Notes under the pieces: generated by a model
Databases searched by the model: none
What the model saw: the letters and a program-made list of their open reading frames with translations, nothing else
What the model was told of the DNA's origin: nothing
Made by a program: the position numbers and the translations under genes
Shown: positions 35,189 to 43,355 of the stretch, one piece after another
How the letters are laid out: every line of letters starts with the position of its first letter
Numbering within the stretch: the first letter of the stretch is position 1
NCBI RefSeq assembly: GCF_036322585.1
Contig: NZ_AP024600.1
Coordinates: 558,001 to 622,000, forward strand
DNA: 64,000 bases
Source of the DNA: Luteolibacter sp. LG18
GTDB lineage: Bacteria > Verrucomicrobiota > Verrucomicrobiia > Verrucomicrobiales > Akkermansiaceae
Direction: 5' to 3'

Positions 35189-35959
35189 GTGGCCAGCAGT
35201 TACCAATCCCTCGAAGCCGAATTGCACGATCCGTTCTGGGAAGCGGAAGGACCGTCCGCGGAGCTGCCGCTGATCCAAACTTTCCTCGCCCATTTCCCCG
35301 GCACCTCGCTGGAGATCGGCTGCGGCTCGGGGCGCCTGCTCATCCCCCTGCTGCTGGAAGGCTTCGAAGTCGAGGGGCTGGAGCCCTCCGCGGACATGCT
35401 GACGCTGTGCCGGAAGAAAACCGCGGTGGTCGGCCTGGAGCCGGTGCTGCACGCCGGAACCGCCGAGGAATTCACCCCGGACAAACGCTATGCCGCCGCG
35501 CTCATTCCCGCGTTCACGCTCCAGCTTTGCCCGGATCCCGCACTCGCCTTGAAACGCATCGCGGATCTGCTGAAACCCGAGGGCGGCCTTTACCTCACCG
35601 TCTTCACGCCGGATGCGGAGCTGGAAGGCGATCTCCCGGAGAACGAATGGTATCCCGACCACGAGGTGCGGCTACCCGACGGCCGGATCGGAGCGGTGGA
35701 AACGAAACACCGTCTCGATGAGCCCAACCGCCTGCTTCACCGCGACCACCGCTACACGCTGATGAACGCGGACCGCGAACCGATCTCCAGCCACGAATGC
35801 TCGCAAACCCTGCGCTGGTTCGAGCCGGCGGAACTCCACGCCCTGCTGGTCGAGGCCGGGTTCGAGCACTTCGAAGGCATCGCCGACTTTGAGGAAACCT
35901 TTGCGTTCCCCCAAGACGCCGACGCCCAGATCCTGACCGTTATCGCCAGAAGGAGTTGA
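35189..35959 (+). CDS. Class I SAM-dependent methyltransferase
   Basis: A 256-residue methyltransferase starting with GTG. Motif I is SLEIGCGSGRLLIPLL, post-I VEGLEPSADMLTLCR, and LLKPEGGLYLTVFTPD marks motif VI. It resembles Methyltransf_25-type small-molecule or protein methyltransferases; the substrate is unknown. The N-terminal LHDPFWEAEGPSAELPLI is shared with ToxA-like/YdaC-like methyltransferases. It appears monocistronic, between DUF4407 and the convergent CNNM gene. Confidence 0.87.
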   Translation: MASSYQSLEAELHDPFWEAEGPSAELPLIQTFLAHFPGTSLEIGCGSGRLLIPLLLEGFEVEGLEPSADMLTLCRKKTAVVGLEPVLHAGTAEEFTPDKRYAAALIPAFTLQLCPDPALALKRIADLLKPEGGLYLTVFTPDAELEGDLPENEWYPDHEVRLPDGRIGAVETKHRLDEPNRLLHRDHRYTLMNADREPISSHECSQTLRWFEPAELHALLVEAGFEHFEGIADFEETFAFPQDADAQILTVIARRS

Positions 35960-36031
35960 GGATTTAGCCGAGGCAGGTCTTCCGGGAGGCGGAGTCTCTC
36001 GAGCCCCTTCCGAAGGAAGAGCAATGAAACC

Positions 36032-37486
36032 TTACTCCGCGTCCTTCCCGACCAATTCCTCCTCGGCCTGGGCCGCGGGCTCGTCGCTCGGTTCCGGCAA
36101 CTTGCGGAAGTGGACCTGACCCACGCGGCGGCCGTCGGTGCTGGTCACCTTCGCCTCGTAGCCGAGGATCTCGATCGTTTCACCGGGCTCCGGGAAACGT
36201 CCGAGCTGCTGGGTGATGTAGCCACCCACGGTCGTCACTTCGCCGCTTTCGAGGTAAAGCTCCTCCACGTAACCGCTGAGGTCATTGAGGGTCATGGCAC
36301 CCTCGATCACGAACTCGTCGGCGTTGATGCGGGTGAACGCCGAGCGCTCGTTGTCGAACTCGTCCTGGATGTCGCCCACCAGTTCCTCGATCACGTTGTC
36401 GAGGAACACGATGCCGACCGGGGTTCCGAATTCGTCCACGACCATCGCCAGGTGGGCGTGCTCGCGCAGGAAGAACTTCAGCAGGGTATCGAGCGGCATG
36501 GTGTCCGGCACGATCTTCAGCTCGCGCTTGATCCGCATCAGGTCCGGATCCGGCTGGCTGACCAGCTTGAGCAGGTCCTTGATGTGGATCAGGCCGATGG
36601 CGTGGTCGAGGTGACCCTTGATCAGCGGGAAGCGGGTGTGCTTGCTGCGCTGGGCGATCTCGAGGGCCTTTTCGAACGGCTGGTCGGCGTCGAGCGCCAC
36701 CACCCGGGCGCGCGGCGTCATCACGTCACGCACCCACAGCTCGTTCAATTCCAGCGCGTTGATCAGGATCTCACGCTCGGTTTCGGTCACCTCCTGGGCG
36801 CGCTCGCTTTCGGCGAAAAGCAGCGCCAGCTCGTCGGCGGAGTGAACGTGTTCGCTCTCGCTCACCGGATCGATGCGGAACAGGTGCTTCAGCATCCAGT
36901 TCGCGGTCCCGTTGAGCACGGCAATCGCCACCCGGAACACCTTGTAGAAAACATGCAGCGGACCGGCCAGCAGCAGCGTGGTGGCCACCGCCTTGCGGAT
37001 CGCGATCGACTTCGGCAGCAATTCGCCAAGCACCACGTGCAGGAACGTGAACGAACCGATCGCCAGGATGAAGGAAATCCACGAGACCGGCTTGATCGTC
37101 AGGCCGATGAAGGCGAACTCCAGCGGCACGCCCATCATCAGCAAGAGCGGGGAAACCAGCGCCTCCACGAAAGGCTCGCCAAGGAAACCGAGTGCCAGCG
37201 AGGCGATGGTGATGCCGAGCTGGGTGGCGGAAAGGTAGCCGTCCAGATGCGCCACCACATGCTGGGCGGTGGCGGAGCGGGTCGGCTTGCCCTTGCCGCC
37301 CATTTCAAGCTGGCTCGGGCGGACCTTCACGATCGCGAACTCCGACGCCACGAAGAAGGCGTTCAGCAGCAGGAAGAAGATGATCCCGAGCAGATACAGC
37401 AGGCACACCCCGAGGGACGGCAGCTCATGGGACGGCGCGTGCCCACCTTCCACGGCGAGCAGGGTGATGAGAGAGAACAGGGACAT
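36032..37486 (-). CDS. CNNM/CBS-domain membrane protein (HlyC/CorC family)
   Basis: A 484-residue protein of the CNNM-CBS-CorC_HlyC architecture. The N-terminal DUF21/CNNM domain has about four helices (LLYLLGIIFFLLLNAFFVASEFAIVKVR, LDGYLSATQLGITIASLALGFLGEPFV). A CBS pair follows (VRDVMTPRARVVALDADQPFEKAL and FLREHAHLAMVVDEFGTPVGIVFLDNVIEELVGDI). The CorC-HlyC transporter-associated domain closes it (EFVIEGAMTLNDLSGYVEE). Family members are Mg2+/Co2+ exporters or regulators; the old haemolysin label is misleading. It ends the rpsN-fmdB-CNNM gene run on the minus strand, 9 nt after fmdB. Confidence 0.92.
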   Translation of the reverse strand: MSLFSLITLLAVEGGHAPSHELPSLGVCLLYLLGIIFFLLLNAFFVASEFAIVKVRPSQLEMGGKGKPTRSATAQHVVAHLDGYLSATQLGITIASLALGFLGEPFVEALVSPLLLMMGVPLEFAFIGLTIKPVSWISFILAIGSFTFLHVVLGELLPKSIAIRKAVATTLLLAGPLHVFYKVFRVAIAVLNGTANWMLKHLFRIDPVSESEHVHSADELALLFAESERAQEVTETEREILINALELNELWVRDVMTPRARVVALDADQPFEKALEIAQRSKHTRFPLIKGHLDHAIGLIHIKDLLKLVSQPDPDLMRIKRELKIVPDTMPLDTLLKFFLREHAHLAMVVDEFGTPVGIVFLDNVIEELVGDIQDEFDNERSAFTRINADEFVIEGAMTLNDLSGYVEELYLESGEVTTVGGYITQQLGRFPEPGETIEILGYEAKVTSTDGRRVGQVHFRKLPEPSDEPAAQAEEELVGKDAE

Positions 37487-37495
37487 CGCGGGAAA

Positions 37496-37756
37496 TCAGA
37501 GTTTCTCGTAGACGCCCTTGTCGCGTCGCTCGAGGACGGTGAATCCCGCGGCCTTGGCATCGCTCACGGAGAGCGGCTTGGCGATTTTGGGAGTATTGAC
37601 CCGGGAGATGACTTTCTTCACCGGGTGCTTGCACAACGGGCATTTCTCCAGAGGCGCGCGGTCAACGGGACGGCGCAGCTCGAACCCTCGGGCGCAGATG
37701 CGGCACGATCGTTCGGGATCTTCCGGAGCTTCTGAAACGTATTCGTAGATGGGCAT
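37496..37756 (-). CDS. FmdB-family zinc ribbon protein
   Basis: An 86-residue protein opening MPIYEYVSE, with a zinc ribbon made by CRICARGFELRRP and KCPLCKHPVKKVIS (two Cys pairs). This is the FmdB regulatory-protein family; its molecular role is poorly known. The ATG at 37756 lies one base after the U-run of the rpsN terminator, so transcripts must read through that hairpin or start essentially at the ATG. It is 9 nt upstream of the CNNM gene. Confidence 0.9.
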   Translation of the reverse strand: MPIYEYVSEAPEDPERSCRICARGFELRRPVDRAPLEKCPLCKHPVKKVISRVNTPKIAKPLSVSDAKAAGFTVLERRDKGVYEKL

Positions 37757-37757
37757 G

Positions 37758-37794
37758 AAAAAGACCCGGGAGCGGGTAGTTTCCGTCCCGGGTC
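37758..37794 (-). terminator. Intrinsic terminator between rpsN and fmdB
   Basis: On the minus strand a perfect 9-bp stem GACCCGGGA/TCCCGGGTC (37786-37794 with 37763-37771), with a 14-nt loop, is followed by TTTTT. The U-run ends one base before the fmdB start codon, so it can end rpsN messages and control how much RNA reaches fmdB. Confidence 0.85.
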
Positions 37795-37819
37795 GAAATG
37801 TAGCGCGTGCCGTGCCAGC

Positions 37820-38089
37820 TTACCAGCTCGACTTGGTGACGCCGGGGATCATACCGGCGCTGGCAAGTTCGCGGAAGCTGATACGGGAAAGTTTGAAGCG
37901 GCGCAGGAAAGCGCGGCGACGGCCGCTGAATTCGCAGCGGTTCACCAGACGGGTCGGGCTGGCGTCGCGAGGAAGCAGGGTCAGGCCAATATAGTCCTTC
38001 TCCTCCTTCAGTTTCAGACGGAGTTCGGCGTATTTGGCGACAGTGCGCGCCTTGCGCTCGTTGCGTGCGATCCAGCTCTTCTTAGCCAT
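37820..38089 (-). CDS. rpsN: 30S ribosomal protein S14
   Basis: An 89-residue S14 of the zinc-free (C-minus) type. [20 protein letters not shown] opens the protein; [21 protein letters not shown] and [18 protein letters not shown] are universal S14 blocks. It lacks the CxxC pairs of the short zinc form. ATG 38089 is standard. It is isolated from the usual spc ribosomal operon, which suggests either a dispersed gene or an alternative S14 copy. A strong terminator follows. Confidence 0.96.
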   Translation of the reverse strand: MAKKSWIARNERKARTVAKYAELRLKLKEEKDYIGLTLLPRDASPTRLVNRCEFSGRRRAFLRRFKLSRISFRELASAGMIPGVTKSSW

Positions 38090-38313
38090 AATTCGGGGCG
38101 CGGTGAATACCCCATCCACAGGGGGAGGCAAGCCCAAACTTGTTCTTTTCGAGCAATTTCTCCAAAATCCTTGCCCGGGATGTCCGGATTCCGGCGGCGG
38201 ATGACCCGAGTTTTTTCAAAATCCGGCCGGTTTCAAGCCGGGTGGTGGATGGAAAATCGAAACCAAATGGGAATTGAGGAAACCTGCCACGGTTTCCTAG
38301 GCTCCAGCCACAC

Positions 38314-39780
38314 ATGCAACGATCGTGGCTTGCCGGAATACCGGTCTGGGTGGCAGCGGGGCTCGCTTGGGCGAACGAAACCAGGACGCTCGATCTGGGC
38401 GGCGGCGTGTCGATGGAGGTCGTCCGGGTGGAAGCGGGCACGTTCCGGCAGGGTTCGCCCGCCACCGAGGAAGGCCGCGGTGCCGATGAAGCCCAACGCC
38501 AGGTGGTCCTCACCAAACCATTCTGGATCGGCCGGACTTCCGTGACCGTAGCGCAATGGAAGCGCTTCGTCGCCGAATCGAACTACCGCACCGAAGCCGA
38601 GACCGGCACCAGCGGTGGCCAAGGCTGGGACGGCAAGGCGCTGGTCCAGCAAAAGCAATACACCTGGCGCAATCCCGGCTTCGGCCAATCGCCGGACGAC
38701 CCGGTGTGCCTGGTGACCTTTCCCGATGCCGAGCAGTTCTGCCAGTGGCTCTCCCGCAAGACGCAGCTCCGCGTGACCCTGCCCACCGAGTCACAGTGGG
38801 AATACGCCTGCCGCGCTGGAAGCGCCGCCCCCTGGCACGATGGCACCACCACGCTCGCCGCGGCGGGGGTGAAGACCGACCTCGCGTGGCATAAGGCGAA
38901 CGCGAACAGCAGCACCCACGCCACGGCCTCCACCGCCTCGAACCTGTGGGGCATCCGCATCGGCGGCAACGTCTCGGAGTGGTGTCTGGATTGGTACGCG
39001 CCCTACCCCGATGGTCCCGCGACCGATCCACTGCAAACGAATTCCAATCTCTCCGACAAGCCGCGCCGCGTGCTGCGGGGCGGCTCGTGGGCCCGCGATC
39101 TCAAGAACACCCGCAGCGCCGCCCGCTTCCGCTCCGATCCCCGCAGCCGCATCGCCGACGTCGGCTTCCGCATCGCCGCGCCGTACGAGGTGATCGCCGA
39201 GTCCACCGCTCCCGGTCCCACGCCCGGCAAGCCCGGTCCCACCACTCCGGCAGCGGATCCGCTTCCTGCAACCACTTCCCAATCCACCCACATGGTTTCC
39301 ATCGGCGGACTCGCCTGCCTGCTGATCCCGCTCGGCATCATCGCCGCCATCGTCGTCGCGATCGTGAAGGCCGCCTCCCGCAAATCCTCGCCGCCACCCT
39401 TCCCCGCTCCAGGCAACAACGACTATCTTCCTCGTACTCCAGCACCCCAGCACCAGGTGCGCATGACCGAGGACGGCTTCTGGTTGCAAACGGATGCCAA
39501 CGCCGGAACCCCGCTCGATGTCACCTACCGCCTCGCCGATGGCATGGAGCAACGCAGCCGCCTCACCTACCAACCCGGCCCGGAAGGCCACTTCGTCTTC
39601 ACCGGCCGCCGACCGCTCTCCGTTTCAATCGTGCCGGTGGTGGCAGCCGCCGCGGCCTCGGCCATGGCGTCCCGGATGTTCAACCAGCCGCCGCCAATGC
39701 AGCGCCCCGAACCGGTGGAACAAGACAACGACACCTGGACCCGCCCGGTCCCGCCGCCCCGCAATCCGGCCGCCTATTGA
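38314..39780 (+). CDS. SUMF1-domain membrane protein (non-catalytic FGE fold)
   Basis: A 488-residue protein. After a signal-like N-terminus, residues ~25-295 form a SUMF1/formylglycine-generating-enzyme fold: SMEVVRVEAGTFRQGSP, FWIGRTSVTVAQWKRF, VTLPTESQWEYACRAG, GNVSEWCLDWY and VLRGGSWARDLKNTRSAARFRSDP. The two cysteines that make true FGE catalytic, located just after RGGSW, are absent, so it is probably not a sulfatase activator. A Pro-rich linker, one membrane helix (~328-350) and a C-terminal ~130-residue beta-type domain follow. The function is unknown. A sensor- or carbohydrate-binding-type role is only a guess. Confidence 0.8.
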   Translation: MQRSWLAGIPVWVAAGLAWANETRTLDLGGGVSMEVVRVEAGTFRQGSPATEEGRGADEAQRQVVLTKPFWIGRTSVTVAQWKRFVAESNYRTEAETGTSGGQGWDGKALVQQKQYTWRNPGFGQSPDDPVCLVTFPDAEQFCQWLSRKTQLRVTLPTESQWEYACRAGSAAPWHDGTTTLAAAGVKTDLAWHKANANSSTHATASTASNLWGIRIGGNVSEWCLDWYAPYPDGPATDPLQTNSNLSDKPRRVLRGGSWARDLKNTRSAARFRSDPRSRIADVGFRIAAPYEVIAESTAPGPTPGKPGPTTPAADPLPATTSQSTHMVSIGGLACLLIPLGIIAAIVVAIVKAASRKSSPPPFPAPGNNDYLPRTPAPQHQVRMTEDGFWLQTDANAGTPLDVTYRLADGMEQRSRLTYQPGPEGHFVFTGRRPLSVSIVPVVAAAAASAMASRMFNQPPPMQRPEPVEQDNDTWTRPVPPPRNPAAY

Positions 39781-39783
39781 TCC

Positions 39784-40761
39784 ATGTCCGTCCTCAAGGT
39801 TTTCACCGACATCCAGGCATCGCCCGCTCTCTTCGATTGGCTGCGCCAGGAGATCGCCCCGCATGAGCTATTGATCCCGGCAAAGCGCGCGGCCTCCGTG
39901 CTGGTCGAGCAGGCGTCCGATCCCCTCATCGCGGAGGCGGACATCGCCTTCGGCCAACCGGACGTCGCCAGCGTGCTCGCGGCCCCGCGGTTGAAATGGC
40001 TGCAAGTCAGCTCCGCCGGCTTCACCCGCTATGACACGCCGGAGTTCCGCTCGACCGCCACCGCACGCGGCCTGATCGTGACGAACAGCTCGCACGTCTA
40101 CGACCAAGCCTGCGCCGAACACGTCTTCGCCTTCATGCTCGCCCAGGCCCGGCAATTACCGTGCTCGCTCGCCACCCGCTGCGCGAACAGCGACCTCGCC
40201 TGGACCGCGCTGCGCGAAAGCAGCCGCCTGTTGCTCGGTCAATCCGTGCTCATCCACGGCTATGGTGCGATCGCCGAACGCCTCGTCGGCATGCTCGAGC
40301 CCTTCGGCGTGGAGATCACCGCCATCCGCCGCTCGCCCCGCGGTGACGAAGGCATCCGTGTCGTCACGCCGGACCGGGCCACGGAGGCACTCGCCACCGC
40401 CGACCACGTGATCAACATCCTGCCGGACAACGCGGAATCGCGCGGCTATTTCAACCCCGCGATCTTCTCCGCGATGAAACCGGGCAGCGTGTTCTACAAC
40501 ATCGGCCGCGGCACCACCGTCGATCAGGACGCGCTGGCGGACACCTTGGAAAATGGTCCCCTTGCCGCCGCCTGGCTCGACGTCACCGATCCCGAACCAC
40601 TGCCCGAGGGGCATCGTTTGCTCGGGCTCCCGAACTGCCACATCACCCCGCACGTCGCCGGTGGACAGAGCGGCGAGACGCAGGTGTTGATCGCTCATTT
40701 CCTGCGGAACTTCCGCCGCCATCTCGGCGGGGAAACGCTCGTCAACCGGGTGATCGGATAA
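39784..40761 (+). CDS. D-2-hydroxyacid dehydrogenase family protein
   Basis: A 325-residue NAD(P)-dependent D-2-hydroxyacid dehydrogenase. The nucleotide-binding domain has VLIHGYGAIAERLVGML (GxGxxA instead of the usual GxGxxG), the catalytic Arg in NIGRGTTVDQDAL, an acidic residue in TDPEPLPEGH and the catalytic His in NCHITPHVAGG. The N-terminal catalytic half has LKWLQVSSAGFTRYD. The substrate cannot be told. It follows the SUMF1 gene by 3 nt and precedes the glycosyltransferase by 5 nt, so it is the middle of a three-gene operon. Confidence 0.9.
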   Translation: MSVLKVFTDIQASPALFDWLRQEIAPHELLIPAKRAASVLVEQASDPLIAEADIAFGQPDVASVLAAPRLKWLQVSSAGFTRYDTPEFRSTATARGLIVTNSSHVYDQACAEHVFAFMLAQARQLPCSLATRCANSDLAWTALRESSRLLLGQSVLIHGYGAIAERLVGMLEPFGVEITAIRRSPRGDEGIRVVTPDRATEALATADHVINILPDNAESRGYFNPAIFSAMKPGSVFYNIGRGTTVDQDALADTLENGPLAAAWLDVTDPEPLPEGHRLLGLPNCHITPHVAGGQSGETQVLIAHFLRNFRRHLGGETLVNRVIG

Positions 40762-40766
40762 CCGGC

Positions 40767-43340
40767 ATGCGCGCCTGGATGTTCGATGCCGATCCGCGTC
40801 GGCCGTGGTTGGCCGCACGCACCACCCGCAGCCTGCACGCCGCAGGGGTCCGTGAGATCCATACGACCGCGCCAGAGGAAGGCCCCGTCCTCCTGATCCG
40901 GGCCGGGACCTGGCTGAGGCATCCAGAGTGGTTCCAGCCGCCACCGGACAACGCGCCGGTGCTCTTCGGCCTGCCGCCGTTCAATGCGAAGGATCACCCT
41001 TGGCATGACCTGCAAGCCCGGCACGGCGGGAACATCCAGACCACCACCGACCTGCCACCCGCCACATGCGAATGGCACCCGGCGCCCGCCTCCGCCATCG
41101 CACGGGTGGAAGGAAAGCCGCTGCCCGCGGGAACCCGGCTGGTGCATTTCCCCGCGCTCGATTTCGCCAGCGCCACCTCGCCGCGGGTGCTGGAGATCGT
41201 GACCAGCCTCCAGCATGGCGGGGCCGAGAAGATCGCCGCGGACCTGGCGCGGCACCTCCCCGGCCACGGCCTTGATACGATACTCGCCGTACTTGGCAGC
41301 CCGCTCCGCCGATCGTTGGAGGACGCGCCTCCCTTCATCGATCTTTCCCGCGTCCCGCGCGCCGGTCGCGGAGACGCGGTGAAGCAACTCGCGCTCGGAC
41401 ACGGCATCGATGTCCTCCATCTCCATCTCACCAGCACCGAAGACACGCGTGCGCTATCGGCAGTCGGCCTGCCCACCGCGGTGACGCTGCACAACACCGC
41501 CCGCGGTTGGCCGGAAGGCTGGGAGACCCTGCGGAAAGGCGATGCCTCGTTGTTCATCGCCTGCTCGAATGCCGTGGCGGAGGAATCCCGCTACCGCCTG
41601 CCGGAGATCCCGGTGAGGACGGTCTGGAATGGCATCGAGCCATTGTTGGAATCCTCCCGCCCGGCTACGGAGATATTCACGTTGGTGGCCGTCGCGAATC
41701 CGCGTCCCCAGAAACGCCTAGACCGCCTGCCCGCACTGCTGGCAGCCACGCGCACGGCGTTGAAACGCCACGGGCATTCCGGGAACCTGAAACTCATCGT
41801 CGCCGGGGAAGCCCCCGAGGAGCATCCGAATGCGATCGCGTGCCTGAAGGACCTCGAACGGCAGGCCCGGTTGCATGGCATCCCGCTCGAGTTCACCGGC
41901 GGCGCACGCCCGGTGCCCGAGGTGCTCGCGGAGGCCCACGCGTTCGTCTCCTACAGCGCCCACGAAGGCCTGAGCCTCGCGCATCTGGAAGCGCTTTCCG
42001 CAGGCCTTCCGGTGGTGGCCACCGCCGTGGGCGGCACGCCGGAAATCGCGGCCCGCTGTCCGGCGATGCGCCTCGTTGCACCGGAGGCCACTCCGGAGGA
42101 ATTCGCCGCCGCACTGGTGCCGGTGTTACTCGATCCACCGCCATCCGCCCGCGACAAGGTCTTCCGCGATTTCAGCACCGACCGCATGGCCGCCCGCACC
42201 GCCCGGCTGCTGCGACAGGTCGCCTGCCGACCGGATCAACCGGGCGAAACACTCTGGTTCGTCGCCAACAACCTTTCCACCGGCGGTGCCCAATCCTCGC
42301 TGCGCCGCCTGATGATGGAACTCCATCACCGCGGCCATCGCGTGCGGCTCGCCCTCCTTCAGGAGTATCCCGATCACCCGACGCCCGGCCGCGAAGCGCT
42401 CACTGCCGAAGGCATCAACGTGTTCGTGCCACCGCCATTCGGACAGATCGAAGCCGTCGACTCCGCCGACCGGATCCTCGCGGAAATGGCCGCCGATCCG
42501 CCGCGCACGGTCACGTTCTGGAATGCCATTACCGCCTCGAAGTTCCTGATTGCCGAAGGCTTGCCCTTCGCGCGCGTCGTCGACGTCAGCCCCGGCGAGA
42601 TGTTCTTCGATTCCCTCGACCGCTGGCTACTGCAACGCCCCCCTTCATTGCCGGTGTGCGAACCCACCGATTACGGCCGCGTGCTCGACACCATGGTCGT
42701 GAAGTATCACGCCGAATCGCCTCGGGCCACCGCGCTCGGCGTGCCGGTGAAGGTGGTGCCCAATGGCATCCCGCTGCATGCCGTGGTTCCCCGACGCGAA
42801 CCCGGACCCGTGCTCGTTTTCGGCACGGCCGCGCGCATCAGCCCGCAGAAGCGACTCGGCGATCTGATCGACGCCTTCCGCGACGCCCTGCCGGAGCTAC
42901 CTCCCTGTGTGTTGCGAATCGCCGGCGGAGTGGAAACCGGAAGCGAGGAACACGCGGCGGAACTACGGACCCGATCCGCAGATCTCCCGATCGAGTGGCT
43001 CGGCGATCTCCGCGACATCTCCACGTTCCATGCCAAGCTCGACATCTTCGTGATGATCTCGAATCCCGCCGGCTGCCCGAACGCCTCGCTCGAGGCCCTC
43101 GCCTCCGGCCTGTCGGTCATCGCCACCGACATCGGCGGCGCCTCCGAGCAGGTGATCGATGGTGAAACCGGCCGCCTCGTTCCACCCTACGACCCGGCCG
43201 CGCTGGCGAAGGCGATGGTCAATCTCGCGCACGCTCCGAACGAACGTGCGCGCCTCGCGACCAATGGCCGCCGCCACATGGAAGCACACTTCAGCCTCGA
43301 TCGCATGGTGGTGAACTGGCTGGCGGTGCTCACGGGCTGA
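40767..43340 (+). CDS. Tandem GT4 glycosyltransferase (two GT-B modules)
   Basis: An 857-residue protein with two complete GT4-like modules. After ~135 residues of unassigned N-terminus, module 1 (~140-485) shows TSLQHGGAEKIAADLARHLPGHGLDT, VWNGIEP, and the donor site SYSAHEGLSLAHLEALSAGLPVVAT with GGTPEI. Module 2 (~490-855) shows NLSTGGAQSSLRRLMMELHHRGH, VPNGIPL, ARISPQKRLGDLIDAF, then SNPAGCPNASLEALASGLSVIAT and GGASEQVIDGETG. Both retain the E-x7-E region. The two halves probably add successive sugars to a surface polysaccharide or glycolipid. It is cytoplasmic, last in its operon, and convergent with the macroglobulin gene. Confidence 0.88.
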   Translation: MRAWMFDADPRRPWLAARTTRSLHAAGVREIHTTAPEEGPVLLIRAGTWLRHPEWFQPPPDNAPVLFGLPPFNAKDHPWHDLQARHGGNIQTTTDLPPATCEWHPAPASAIARVEGKPLPAGTRLVHFPALDFASATSPRVLEIVTSLQHGGAEKIAADLARHLPGHGLDTILAVLGSPLRRSLEDAPPFIDLSRVPRAGRGDAVKQLALGHGIDVLHLHLTSTEDTRALSAVGLPTAVTLHNTARGWPEGWETLRKGDASLFIACSNAVAEESRYRLPEIPVRTVWNGIEPLLESSRPATEIFTLVAVANPRPQKRLDRLPALLAATRTALKRHGHSGNLKLIVAGEAPEEHPNAIACLKDLERQARLHGIPLEFTGGARPVPEVLAEAHAFVSYSAHEGLSLAHLEALSAGLPVVATAVGGTPEIAARCPAMRLVAPEATPEEFAAALVPVLLDPPPSARDKVFRDFSTDRMAARTARLLRQVACRPDQPGETLWFVANNLSTGGAQSSLRRLMMELHHRGHRVRLALLQEYPDHPTPGREALTAEGINVFVPPPFGQIEAVDSADRILAEMAADPPRTVTFWNAITASKFLIAEGLPFARVVDVSPGEMFFDSLDRWLLQRPPSLPVCEPTDYGRVLDTMVVKYHAESPRATALGVPVKVVPNGIPLHAVVPRREPGPVLVFGTAARISPQKRLGDLIDAFRDALPELPPCVLRIAGGVETGSEEHAAELRTRSADLPIEWLGDLRDISTFHAKLDIFVMISNPAGCPNASLEALASGLSVIATDIGGASEQVIDGETGRLVPPYDPAALAKAMVNLAHAPNERARLATNGRRHMEAHFSLDRMVVNWLAVLTG

Positions 43341-43355
43341 CCGCCAGCCCGCGCC

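Noticed and set aside
38314..39780. Annotation as a sulfatase-activating formylglycine-generating enzyme
   Set aside because: The catalytic cysteines after RGGSW are missing and no sulfatase gene is nearby.
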